Shown: piece by piece, positions 10,865 to 20,098 of the stretch
How positions within the stretch are numbered: position 1 is the first letter of the stretch
How the letters are laid out: every line of letters starts with the position of its first letter
Assembly: GCF_004135405.1 (NCBI RefSeq)
Contig: NZ_CP035491.1
Location: 3,348,001-3,412,000 of the forward strand
Source: Agromyces protaetiae
GTDB lineage: Bacteria > Actinomycetota > Actinomycetes > Actinomycetales > Microbacteriaceae
Length of the DNA stretch: 64,000 nucleotides
Direction of reading: 5' to 3'
Program-made: the position numbers and the translations under genes
The notes under the pieces: model-generated
Told to the model about the DNA's origin: nothing
Databases searched by the model: none
What the model saw: only the letters and a program-made list of their open reading frames with translations

Positions 10865-11832
10865 CCGAACCGATCGCGACCGACGACGAACTGCGCGACG
10901 CGCTGAACCGCGTGCGACTCGAGGTCGGCAAAGCCGTCGTCGGCCAGGACGGCGCGGTGACCGGCCTCATCGTCGCGCTCCTCGCCAACGGGCACGTGCT
11001 CCTCGAGGGCGTGCCCGGCGTCGCGAAGACCCTGCTCGTGCGCACCCTCAGCCGCACCCTGAAGCTCGAGACGCACCGCGTGCAGTTCACGCCCGACCTC
11101 ATGCCGGGCGACGTCACGGGCTCGCTCGCGTACGACCCGCGATCGGGCGAGTTCGCGTTCCGCGAGGGGCCGGTGTTCACGAACATCCTCCTCGCCGACG
11201 AGATCAACCGCACGCCGCCGAAGACCCAGTCGGCACTCCTCGAGGCGATGGAGGAGCGTCAGGTTTCGGCCGACGGCGTCACGCGGCCCCTGCCCGTGCC
11301 GTTCCTCGTCGCCGCGACGCAGAACCCCATCGAATACGAGGGCACGTACTCGCTGCCCGAGGCGCAGCTCGACCGGTTCCTCTTGAAGCTCGTCCTCGAC
11401 GTGCCCCAGCGCGACGCCGAGGTGTTCATGCTCCGCCGGCACGCCGACGGGTTCGACCCGCGCGATCTCGAAGCGGCGGGCGTCGAGCCCGTGCTCGGGG
11501 CCGACGACCTCGCGGCCGCGCGTGCCGCAGCGGCGCGCACCGGGGCATCCGACGATCTCCTCGCCTACCTCGTCGATCTCGCCCGCGCCACGCGTCTGAG
11601 CCCGTCGCTGCGACTCGGCGTGAGCCCGCGCGGCGTGACGAGCCTGCTCGCGGCGTCGAAGGCGTGGGCGTGGCTGACGGGCTATCGCTCGGTCACGCCC
11701 GATCATGTGCAAGCGATGCTCCTGCCCGTGTGGCGGCACCGCGTGCAGCTGCGCCCCGAGGCCGAGCTCGAGGGCGTGTCGGTGGACCAGGTCCTGCGCG
11801 GCATCATGCAGCAGGTGCAGGTGCCGCTGTGA
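10861..11832 (+). CDS. MoxR family AAA+ ATPase
   Basis: This 323-residue cytoplasmic MoxR ATPase belongs to a chaperone-like group that remodels or activates protein complexes, usually with vWA-domain partners. It shows Walker A GVPGVAKT (residues 50-57), a Walker B/sensor region ILLADEINRTPPKTQSALLE, the MoxR signature AATQNPIEYEGTYSLPEAQL with LDRFLLKL, and a C-terminal helical lid. It overlaps the DUF4350 gene (ATGA) and lies 25 bases upstream of the DUF58 gene, its usual partner. In related operons DUF58 supplies the vWA-like domain. All motor residues are present. Confidence 0.94.
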   Translation: MTEPIATDDELRDALNRVRLEVGKAVVGQDGAVTGLIVALLANGHVLLEGVPGVAKTLLVRTLSRTLKLETHRVQFTPDLMPGDVTGSLAYDPRSGEFAFREGPVFTNILLADEINRTPPKTQSALLEAMEERQVSADGVTRPLPVPFLVAATQNPIEYEGTYSLPEAQLDRFLLKLVLDVPQRDAEVFMLRRHADGFDPRDLEAAGVEPVLGADDLAAARAAAARTGASDDLLAYLVDLARATRLSPSLRLGVSPRGVTSLLAASKAWAWLTGYRSVTPDHVQAMLLPVWRHRVQLRPEAELEGVSVDQVLRGIMQQVQVPL

Positions 11833-11857
11833 CGACGGCGCTCCAGAGGGTGCGGCG

Positions 11858-13201
11858 ATGACGGTCAGCGGTCGATTCGTCTGGCTCGTCGCCGCAGGCG
11901 CCGTGCCGGTCGTCGTCGCGGGCTGGTTCGCGGGCAGCCAGGGCGCGGCGTGGCTCGCGCTCGTCGCCTGGCTCCTCATCGCGCTCGGCATCGGCATCGT
12001 GGATGTCTCGCGCGCGGCCTCTCCTCGACAGGTGCGCCTCGAACGCGAGCTGCCCGATCGCGTGCGGCTCGGCGAGCAGGTGTCGTCGTCGGTCCTCGTC
12101 GGCAATCTCGGCGCCCGTCGGCTCAGAGCGACCGTGCGCGACGGGTGGCAACCGTCGGCGGGCGTCGTCGGCCCCAACCGTACGCGCATCGACGTGCCGC
12201 CCGGCGAACGCCGTCGCGTGCAGCTCGTGCTCGTGCCGTGGCGGCGGGGCGACCGGCTCGTCGACGACGTCACGATCCGCTCGGCGGGGCCGCTCGGGCT
12301 GTGGTCGCGGCAGGCGACGCTCGCCGCCCCCGGCCGGCTGCGCGTGCTGCCGCCGTTCCATTCGCGCGTGCACCTGCCGTCGCGGCTCACCCGGCTGCGC
12401 GAGCTCGACGGTCAGACGCCGATCCTCGTGCGCGGCCAGGGCACGGAGTTCGACTCGATCCGCGAGTACGTGCGCGGCGACGACGTGCGTTCCATCGACT
12501 GGCGCGCGACGGCCCGCCACACCGACCCCGCGGTGCCGGGCGGCACCCGGCTCATGGTGCGAACGTGGCGCCCCGAGCGCGACCGCCGCATCGTCATCGT
12601 CGCCGACACCTCGCGCACGGCCGCGGCGCGCATCGCCGACGAGCCCCGGCTCGACACGGCGTTCGAGTCGGCGCTGCTCCTCTCCGCGCTCGCGTCGCAT
12701 GCGGGCGACCGGATCGACTTCCTCGCGTGGGATCGCCGCGTGCGCGGGCGGGTGCACGGCGCGAGCGGCGCCGAACTCCTCGCACGCCTCGTCGACACGA
12801 TGGCGACGATCGACGCCGAACTCATCGAGGCCGACTGGACGAAGGTGCCGGCGCAGATCCGCAAGGCGACGAGTCGGCACGCACTCGTCGTGCTGCTCAC
12901 GGCGACCGACTCGCCCGGCAGTGCGCGTGGGATCCTGTCGGTGCTGCCGCAGCTGACCGTGCGGCACACCGTCATCGTCGCCTCCGTCGCCGACCCGTCG
13001 CTCGTCGAGGCCGCCGCCGAACGCGACGACCTGACCGCGAGCTACCGCGCGGCGTCGGCCGAGCGCGCCCTCCTCGACGCCGACCGGGTCGCCGCCGCGA
13101 TCCGGCGTCTCGGCGCCGACATCGTGAGCGCCCCGCCCGCAGACCTGCCGCCCGCGCTCGCCGACCGGTACCTCGAGCTCAAGGCCGCGGGGCGGCTGTA
13201 G
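11858..13201 (+). CDS. DUF58 domain membrane protein (vWA-like)
   Basis: This protein (447 aa from ATG 11858, AGAGGG upstream) has two N-terminal transmembrane helices (about residues 7-47). A beta-rich region follows, then the DUF58 signature EYVRGDDVRSIDWRATARH (about residues 205-225). A vWA-like fold starting RRIVIVADTSRTAAARI carries a partial MIDAS pattern (D-x-S). It is the standard partner of the MoxR ATPase immediately upstream. Upstream in-frame starts exist inside moxR, but none has a comparable ribosome site. The family may anchor MoxR at the membrane; substrate unknown. Confidence 0.9.
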   Translation: MTVSGRFVWLVAAGAVPVVVAGWFAGSQGAAWLALVAWLLIALGIGIVDVSRAASPRQVRLERELPDRVRLGEQVSSSVLVGNLGARRLRATVRDGWQPSAGVVGPNRTRIDVPPGERRRVQLVLVPWRRGDRLVDDVTIRSAGPLGLWSRQATLAAPGRLRVLPPFHSRVHLPSRLTRLRELDGQTPILVRGQGTEFDSIREYVRGDDVRSIDWRATARHTDPAVPGGTRLMVRTWRPERDRRIVIVADTSRTAAARIADEPRLDTAFESALLLSALASHAGDRIDFLAWDRRVRGRVHGASGAELLARLVDTMATIDAELIEADWTKVPAQIRKATSRHALVVLLTATDSPGSARGILSVLPQLTVRHTVIVASVADPSLVEAAAERDDLTASYRAASAERALLDADRVAAAIRRLGADIVSAPPADLPPALADRYLELKAAGRL

Positions 13202-13393
13202 CCGGCGCTGGTCGCGATACGCTCCTTCGTCGCTCGACCGGCGTCATGGGCGGTCACGCGCCGTCGCGCGCCGACTCGCCCGCGCCCGGTCCGCCACCGG
13301 AAGCCCGCCCGCCGATAGGCTCGCCGAGGCCGTCGCGGCGGGCCCACGAGGCCCGCCGCGCGGCATCCTCTTCCTCCCCTACGAAAGGAACCC

Positions 13394-14152
13394 ATGACCG
13401 CGCAGACCGCGCCCTCCACCGGGCAGAAGCTCACCGCCGAACTCCTCGGCACGTTCATCCTCGTCTTCGGCGTCATCGGCACCGCGATCTTCGCCGCGGG
13501 CTTCGGCGGCGGCGAGGGCGGCCTGAACGTCGGCTTCCTCGGCGTCGCGTTCGCGCTCGGCCTCTCGGTGCTCGTCGCCGCGTACGCCTTCGGCCCCGTC
13601 TCGGGCGGCCACTTCAACCCAGCCGTGACGGTCGGGCTCGCCGTCGCCGGCCGCTTCTCGTGGGGCGAGGTCGTCGGCTACATCGTCGCGCAGATCGTGG
13701 GCGGCGCGCTCGCCTCGACGGCGCTCCTCGGCATCCTCGCGTTCGGCCCGGGCTACGAGTCGGCGACGTTCGCGGGTGCGTCGACGGGCTACGGCGTGCT
13801 CTCCCCCGGCGGTTTCGGCCTCGGGTCGGCGTTCCTCGTCGAGGCGGTCGCGACGGCCGTGTTCCTGTTCGTGATCCTCTCGGTGACGACCGCCGGCCGC
13901 GCGGCGGCGAACTTCGCCCCCCTCGCGATCGGCTTCACGCTCACGGCGATCGCGCTCGTCTCGATCCCCGTCTCGAACGCGTCGTTCAACCCGGCCCGCT
14001 CGATCGCGACGGCGATCTACGGCGGCGGCGACGCACTGGGCCAGCTGTGGCTCTCGATCGTCGCGCCGATCGTCGGCGCGATCGTCGCGGCGCTCGTGTT
14101 CCGGCTCGTGTTCGACCGCGCCCGTGCGGCGGCGGCGGCTGCAGCCGAGTAA
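13394..14152 (+). CDS. Aquaporin (MIP family channel)
   Basis: This 252-residue channel protein of the inner membrane conducts water and possibly small solutes. Six transmembrane segments and both half-helices are visible, with the duplicated NPA boxes GGHFNPAVTVG (residues 72-82) and NASFNPARSIAT (residues 195-206). The arginine after the second NPA, part of the selectivity filter, is present, favouring a water-selective AqpZ-type pore. The start has GAAAGGAA upstream. An alanine-rich C-terminal tail follows the last helix. A 192-base gap separates it from the MoxR operon, and a strong palindrome lies 14 bases after its stop, so it appears to be a single-gene unit. Confidence 0.95.
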   Translation: MTAQTAPSTGQKLTAELLGTFILVFGVIGTAIFAAGFGGGEGGLNVGFLGVAFALGLSVLVAAYAFGPVSGGHFNPAVTVGLAVAGRFSWGEVVGYIVAQIVGGALASTALLGILAFGPGYESATFAGASTGYGVLSPGGFGLGSAFLVEAVATAVFLFVILSVTTAGRAAANFAPLAIGFTLTAIALVSIPVSNASFNPARSIATAIYGGGDALGQLWLSIVAPIVGAIVAALVFRLVFDRARAAAAAAAE

Positions 14153-14166
14153 TCTCGCGCACGATT

Positions 14167-14200
14167 CGAACGGCGGATGCCCCGGGGCATCCGCCGTTCG
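14167..14200 (+). terminator. Perfect 17+17 bp palindrome terminating the aquaporin gene
   Basis: Positions 14167-14183 are exactly complementary to 14184-14200 with no spacer, so the hairpin loop must be made from the centre of the palindrome. It starts 14 bases after the aquaporin stop and is followed by a T/C-rich stretch, consistent with intrinsic termination. Confidence 0.8.
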
Positions 14201-14460
14201 TCGTCTCCCCCTTCGTTGTCTCCCCCCTTCCCTTCTTCCCTCCCCTCTTCTTCCCCTTCGCCGAACGCAATTCAGGATGAATCGGGCGACACGCCGATCA
14301 TTCGCTCCCCGCGCGCGGCGCGTCGCCCGATTCATCCTGAATTGCCGAGGAGAACGAGGGAGAACAGCGACGGAGAACGCGAGGGAGAACAGCGAGGAAG
14401 AACAGAAGGAGAGAACAGCGAGGAAGAACAGGACGAGGAAAAGCAGGACGGGAGCGCAGT
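14201..14460. other. Gene-free spacer with pyrimidine-rich and purine-rich flanks of a hairpin
   Basis: No coding sequence is supported here. The + strand is strongly pyrimidine-rich from about 14201 to 14262 and strongly purine-rich from about 14346 to 14455, with a long hairpin (14267-14345) between. The purine side contains imperfect direct repeats built on GGAGAACAGCGAGGAAGAAC, seen at about 14370-14405 and again at about 14410-14435. The two sides are roughly mirror complements, so the whole spacer behaves like one extended inverted repeat. It separates the aquaporin gene from the oppositely oriented spoIIM-like gene. Confidence 0.7.
14267..14345. repeat. Long inverted repeat, 29-bp arms
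   Basis: Left arm 14267-14295 and right arm 14317-14345 are complementary at 28 of 29 positions, with a 21-base loop. The arms begin GCAATTCAGGATGAATCGGG. The repeat is much longer than an ordinary terminator stem and lies between convergent genes. It could act as a bidirectional terminator or be a remnant of a small mobile repeat; no flanking target duplication was noticed. Confidence 0.8.
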
Positions 14461-14483
14461 GGTGCGTCCCCGAACTCTTCGCG

Positions 14484-15482
14484 CTACCCCGCGACGATGC
14501 GCCGCACGCCGCGGTCGGCCTCGCGGAGGTCGCCGGTCTCGCCCGCGTGCACGGCCCGCCGGCCGAGGACGAGCATGTAGACGAGGAAGCCCGCGAACGC
14601 GAGGGCGCCGATCGCGATCTTCACGGCCGGGTGAAGCGCCGACGGCGTCACGAACCCCTCGATGAGGCCCGAGACGAACAGGAAGAACACGAGCCCGATC
14701 GCCACGCCGAACAGCGCCCGTCCCTCTTCGGCGAGCGCGACGGTGCGCGTGCGCGGCCCGGGGGCGACCCAGGTCCAGAAGATGCGGAGCCCGGCCGCGG
14801 CAGCGACGAACACGCACGTGAGCTCGAGGAGGCCGTGCGGCGTGATGCTCGCGAAGAACGTGCCGGCCTCGTCGTAGGCGAACATGACGGCGGCCGAGAC
14901 GCCGAGGTTCATGGCGTTCTGCAGGATGACCCAGGGCACCCAGACTCCCGTGATGCCGAATGCGATGCACTGCGCGGCGATCCACGCGTTGTTCGTCCAG
15001 ACGGAGCCCGCGAACGAGGCGTTGGGGTGCTCGGTGTAGTACGCCTCGAAGCCCTCCTCGGCGATCTGGCGCAACTCGGACTCGGTGCCGACGTTCGCGA
15101 GCGCGCGCGGGTCGGAGAGGAGCCACCAGGCGACGAGCGTCGAGACGACGACGGTCGCGACGGCGACCCAGAGGGTGAGCCAGCGGATGCGGTAGAGCGC
15201 CGCGGGCAGCCCCACGACGACGAAGTGGATGAACTGTTCAAGGGGGTTGGCGGGCGCACCCGTGAAGCCGAGGCGGGCGCGCGCGAGGGAGATCGAGAGG
15301 CGGTCGCCGAGGGCGGTCGAGCCCGCCGTCGTCTGGATGAGCGAGAGGTCGGATGCTCCGCGCTGATACGCGTCGATGAGCTCGTCTGCTTCGGGGCCGC
15401 TGAGTCGCCTGGACCGTTTCGCAAGCGCGTCGAGACGCTGCCAGTCGTCGTGGCGTGCGGTCGCGAGGGCGTCGAGGTCCAT
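14484..15482 (-). CDS. Stage II sporulation protein M (SpoIIM)-like membrane protein
   Basis: This 332-residue integral membrane protein has a soluble helical N-terminus (MDLDALATARHDDWQRLDAL) followed by about six hydrophobic segments, matching the SpoIIM family. In endospore formers SpoIIM belongs to the DMP engulfment complex; this organism should not sporulate, and in actinobacteria the gene travels with MoxR/DUF58/RDD clusters. The ATG at 15482 is chosen because an upstream extension would run into the divergent RDD gene at 15500. Only 17 bases separate the two starts and no clear Shine-Dalgarno is visible, so both mRNAs may be leaderless or nearly so. Confidence 0.85.
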   Translation of the reverse strand: MDLDALATARHDDWQRLDALAKRSRRLSGPEADELIDAYQRGASDLSLIQTTAGSTALGDRLSISLARARLGFTGAPANPLEQFIHFVVVGLPAALYRIRWLTLWVAVATVVVSTLVAWWLLSDPRALANVGTESELRQIAEEGFEAYYTEHPNASFAGSVWTNNAWIAAQCIAFGITGVWVPWVILQNAMNLGVSAAVMFAYDEAGTFFASITPHGLLELTCVFVAAAAGLRIFWTWVAPGPRTRTVALAEEGRALFGVAIGLVFFLFVSGLIEGFVTPSALHPAVKIAIGALAFAGFLVYMLVLGRRAVHAGETGDLREADRGVRRIVAG

Positions 15483-15499
15483 CTGCTTGAATACTAGCC

Positions 15500-16342
15500 A
15501 TGACCGAGCCCGTGAGACGCCCGACTCCCGTGGCGCGGTCGGCCGACGACGCACTCATCACGGGCGAGGCCGTCGCCCTCGATGTTCGGCCCGCGAGCGC
15601 GCTCATCCGCGGCGGCGGCACGGCGATCGACGTGCTCCTCACGGTCGTGCTCTTCATCGGGGTCCTGCTCGCGCTCGCGGGCCTCCGGCTCGACGAGGCC
15701 GCGACGCGGGCGATCCTCGTCGCGAGCGCCGTCTTCGTGGTCGTCGTCGTTCCGACGGCCGTCGAGACGGCGACGCGCGGCCGATCGCTCGGCAAGCTCG
15801 CCCTCGGACTCCGCGTCGTGCGCGACGACGGCGGCTCGATCGGGTTCCGGCACGCATTCATCCGCGCGTTGACGGGCGTGCTCGAGCTCTACATGACGTT
15901 CGGCGGGCTCGCCGTCCTCGTCGGATTCCTCCACCCGGCGTCCAAGCGCCTGGGCGACGTGCTCGCGGGCACGCACGCGCAGGTCGAGCGTGCGCCGCAC
16001 GTCGAGACGCAGACGTTCGGCGTGCCGGCCGGGCTCACGGCGTGGGCGGCGACGGCCGACGTCGGCCGTCTCCCCGACTCCCTCGAACGGCGGGTCGCGT
16101 CGTTCTTCCGCAACGCCCCGCATCTGACACCCGCGAGCCGCGCCCGTCAGGCGCACTCCCTCGCCGCCGAGACGGCGCCGTTCGTCTCCCCCGTGCCGGC
16201 CGCGCCGGCGGAGCTCTTCCTCGCCGCGGTCGTCGCCCTCCGCCGCGAGCGCGACCTCGCGGCGCTCGCGCTCGAGCAGGGTCGACTCGACCAGCTGGCT
16301 CCCGTGCTCACCGAGACACCCGTCGGTTTCCCCGCGCGCTGA
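15500..16342 (+). CDS. RDD family membrane protein
   Basis: This 280-residue protein has the RDD domain at about residues 30-165: a first helix after SALIRGGGTAIDVLLTVVLF (the R and D of the family pattern), a second helix at about 75-93, the motif TRGRSLGKLALGLRVVRDDG, and a third hydrophobic segment near residue 130. The C-terminal 110 residues are soluble and helical. RDD proteins are proposed transporters or membrane scaffolds; none of that can be read here. It is divergent from the SpoIIM-like gene, and this pairing is common near MoxR operons. It converges on ahcY across a hairpin terminator. Confidence 0.87.
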   Translation: MTEPVRRPTPVARSADDALITGEAVALDVRPASALIRGGGTAIDVLLTVVLFIGVLLALAGLRLDEAATRAILVASAVFVVVVVPTAVETATRGRSLGKLALGLRVVRDDGGSIGFRHAFIRALTGVLELYMTFGGLAVLVGFLHPASKRLGDVLAGTHAQVERAPHVETQTFGVPAGLTAWAATADVGRLPDSLERRVASFFRNAPHLTPASRARQAHSLAAETAPFVSPVPAAPAELFLAAVVALRRERDLAALALEQGRLDQLAPVLTETPVGFPAR

Positions 16343-16379
16343 GCGCGAGGCATCCGGTCGTCGCCCTCACGTCGAGCGC

Positions 16380-16415
16380 GAAGAGCGGATGCCTCGTGCG
16401 AGACATCCGCTCTTC
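16380..16415. terminator. Bidirectional hairpin between RDD gene and ahcY
   Basis: Twelve-base perfect arms (16380-16391 and 16404-16415) flank a 12-base loop between two convergent genes. It can serve both. The loop and left arm contain one copy of the recurring 9-mer GGATGCCTC. Confidence 0.65.
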
Positions 16416-16457
16416 ATCTGAGCGCCGACCAGGCCCGCCGAAGCGAGCCCACGCGAC

Positions 16458-17939
<1,482 letters not shown>

Positions 17940-17975
17940 GCGACCATTGTCGCAGGAGCGGCCGACGAACGCCGA

Positions 17976-18006
17976 GCGGACGGTCCGCGTTCATGTCGCC
18001 GACATG
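17976..18006. promoter_or_regulatory. Tandem inverted repeats in the ahcY / phosphonate-type operon spacer
   Basis: Two odd palindromes lie side by side in the 161-base divergent region: GCGGACGGTCCGC (17976-17988, 6-base arms around one G) and CATGTCGCCGACATG (17992-18006, 7-base arms around one C). Their 17-base centre-to-centre spacing would put dimeric regulators on nearby helix faces. No matching regulator gene is in the window. Confidence 0.45.
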
Positions 18007-18100
18007 TCCGCTCTCTCGTCCGTCCACCGCCGATGCCTATCGTCGCCCGAGACATCCCGCGGCACTCGTTCCAGAGGCCGCACGACGAGAAGGGCCTCCG

Positions 18101-19336
18101 ATGGGGATACGCGCCGATCTCGCGGTCGTCGGGGCGGGCGTCGTCGGCCTCGGGGTCGCGCTCGCCGCGCACCGCCGCGGGCTCCGGGTGGTCGTGATCG
18201 ACCGGGATGCCTCGCCGCAGGGCGCGTCGGTCAGGAACTTCGGTCATCTGTGCCTCACCGCGCAGTCCGGGCTCGCCCGGCGCCTCGCGATCACCGCACG
18301 CCCGATCTGGCTCGAGCTCGCGCGCGACGCGGGCATCCCCGTCGCCGAGTCCGGCACGCTCGTCGCCGCCCGGGCCGACGACGAGTTCGCCGTCCTGGAG
18401 CAGTTCGCCGCCGCGCGGGCCGACGAGCGCGAGCACGAGCGGGCCGGCGGCCTCGCCTCGCTCGGCGACGGGGCCGAGGTGCGGCTCCTGACCGCCGACG
18501 AAGCGGCAGAGCGGATGCCGGTGCCCGCGTCGTCGCTCGTCGGCGGCGCCTTCCTCCCCCACGACCTGCAGACCGACCCGCGGATCGCGGCACCCCTCCT
18601 CCGTCGTCATCTCGAGTCCCTCGGGGTCGAGTTCCGCCTGCGCACCCTCGTGTCGGCGGTCGCACCCGGCCGCGTCGAGACGAGCCGGGGGCCGATCGAG
18701 GCCGACGCCGTCGTCGTCGCGACCAACCACGACCTCGACCAGCTCTTCCCCGGTGTCGCCGAACGGGCGGACGTCGTGCGTTGCGCGCTCGACATGCTCC
18801 GCATCCGAGCCGAGCTTCCGACCCCGCTCGCAGCCCCCCTCTTCACCGCCTGGTCGCTCGTGCGGTACGCGGCCTGGGCCGACCTGCCGGCGACCGGCGC
18901 GCTGCGGGAACGCCTGCATGCGGAGCATCCGGCCCTCGCGGCGCTCGACCCGAACCTGATGTTCACCCCGCAGGCCGACGGCACGCTCCTCGCCGGCGAC
19001 ACGCACATGCGCGGAGCATCCGTCTCGCCGTTCCAGGCGGAGGCCGCGTTCGACGCCATGCTCGACGCGACCGCCGAACTCTTCGGCGCAGCGCGCCCGA
19101 CCGTCGTCGAACGCTGGCAGGGCGTCTACGCGAGCGGACCCGACGAGTTCCTCGTCGAGGAGACCGCGCCAGGCGTCCACCTCGCCGCCGTGACGACGGG
19201 CATCGGCATGACGACCGGCCTCGGGCTCGGCGACCACCTCGTCGCGGCGATCGCCGACGGGACGACGACCTCGGGCGAGACATCCGTCTTCGCCCCACTC
19301 CCCTCCGCTTCGCGACCGAAAGGCGAACCAGCATGA
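18101..19336 (+). CDS. FAD-dependent amine oxidoreductase, TIGR03364-type (phosphonate-associated)
   Basis: This 411-residue glycine-oxidase/DAO-fold flavoenzyme begins with the FAD dinucleotide site DLAVVGAGVVGLGVALAAHR (residues 6-25). The next hallmark is SVRNFGHLCLTAQSG, and the C-terminal FAD motif includes ATVTTGIGMTTG-like residues (TTGIGMTTGLGLGDH). Start at ATG 18101 follows GAGAAGGG. It overlaps the PhnX-like gene by four bases and precedes an HpnZ-like dehydrogenase. This three-gene arrangement was used to propose family TIGR03364 as an oxidative deaminase of an aminophosphonate, giving a phosphono-aldehyde for the next enzyme. The substrate is not determined by sequence; glycine or sarcosine oxidation is the main alternative. 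Confidence 0.82.
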   Translation: MGIRADLAVVGAGVVGLGVALAAHRRGLRVVVIDRDASPQGASVRNFGHLCLTAQSGLARRLAITARPIWLELARDAGIPVAESGTLVAARADDEFAVLEQFAAARADEREHERAGGLASLGDGAEVRLLTADEAAERMPVPASSLVGGAFLPHDLQTDPRIAAPLLRRHLESLGVEFRLRTLVSAVAPGRVETSRGPIEADAVVVATNHDLDQLFPGVAERADVVRCALDMLRIRAELPTPLAAPLFTAWSLVRYAAWADLPATGALRERLHAEHPALAALDPNLMFTPQADGTLLAGDTHMRGASVSPFQAEAAFDAMLDATAELFGAARPTVVERWQGVYASGPDEFLVEETAPGVHLAAVTTGIGMTTGLGLGDHLVAAIADGTTTSGETSVFAPLPSASRPKGEPA

Positions 19337-20085
19337 GCGACCACCGCCATACCGACCTCACAGGCGACGACGAACTCGACCACGAGCTCGAAGAGGTCGA
19401 GATCGAACTCGTCGTGCTCGACCTCGCGGGCACGACGGTCTCCGACTCAGGGCTCGTCGAGCGCGCGTTCCGGCTCGCCGCCGAGCGCACGGCGCTCGCC
19501 GAGGGCGACGAGCTCGAACGCGCCCTGCAGTACGTGCGCGACACGATGGGACAGTCGAAGATCGAGGTCTTCCGCGAACTGACGGGTGATGAGGAGGCCG
19601 CGCAGCGCGCCAACGTCGAGTTCGAACGCGCCTACGCGGAGCTCATCGGGGAAGTCGGCGTCTCGGAGGTCCCCGGCGCCGAAGCCGTCATCCGCGAACT
19701 CCAGGCCGCCGGACTCGACGTCGCCCTCACGACCGGGTTCTCCCCCACGACGCGCGACGCGCTGCTCGACGCGCTCGGCTGGCGCGGACTCGTCGACGTC
19801 GTGCTGTCGCCGGCGGATGTCGGCCGCGGTCGCCCTGCGCCGGACCTCCCCCTGACGGCGCTCATCCGCACCGGCGGCACCTCGGTGCAGCAGATGATCG
19901 TCGTCGGCGACACCGCGACCGACATGGAGACCGGGCTCAACGCGGGAGCCGGGCTCGTCGTCGGCGTCCTCACGGGCGCGCACGGCGAGGCGCAGCTCGA
20001 CGAGGCCGGCGCCGACGCGGTCATCGACTCGATCGCGGATCTGCCGGGACTCCTCGGCCTCCGCGACGAAGACGGCGACGACTGA
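19333..20085 (+). CDS. Phosphonatase-like HAD hydrolase (TIGR03351 type)
   Basis: This 250-residue HAD hydrolase is the closest kind of relative to phosphonoacetaldehyde hydrolase (PhnX). Motif I is VLDLAGTTV (nucleophile Asp30), the DxAGT form distinctive of phosphonatases. The cap domain holds Lys76 in TMGQSKIEVFREL, the position of the PhnX Schiff-base lysine. Arg replaces the usual Lys before motif IV (GRGRPAPD), and motif IV is VGDTATDMETGLNAGA. A 25-residue acidic N-terminal extension is unusual. It overlaps the FAD oxidase gene by four bases. The likely reaction is C-P cleavage of a phosphonoaldehyde, releasing phosphate; the precise substrate is inferred. Confidence 0.85.
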   Translation: MSDHRHTDLTGDDELDHELEEVEIELVVLDLAGTTVSDSGLVERAFRLAAERTALAEGDELERALQYVRDTMGQSKIEVFRELTGDEEAAQRANVEFERAYAELIGEVGVSEVPGAEAVIRELQAAGLDVALTTGFSPTTRDALLDALGWRGLVDVVLSPADVGRGRPAPDLPLTALIRTGGTSVQQMIVVGDTATDMETGLNAGAGLVVGVLTGAHGEAQLDEAGADAVIDSIADLPGLLGLRDEDGDD

Positions 20086-20098
20086 CCGGATCCGACCG

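Noticed and set aside
14267..14345. A CRISPR or IS element in the hairpin spacer
   Set aside because: Only one inverted repeat with a 21-base loop, no spacer series, no transposase and no target duplication.
17940..18100. A SAH riboswitch ahead of ahcY
   Set aside because: No conserved stem-loop core of that riboswitch was recognised; the palindromes present are short protein-type sites.
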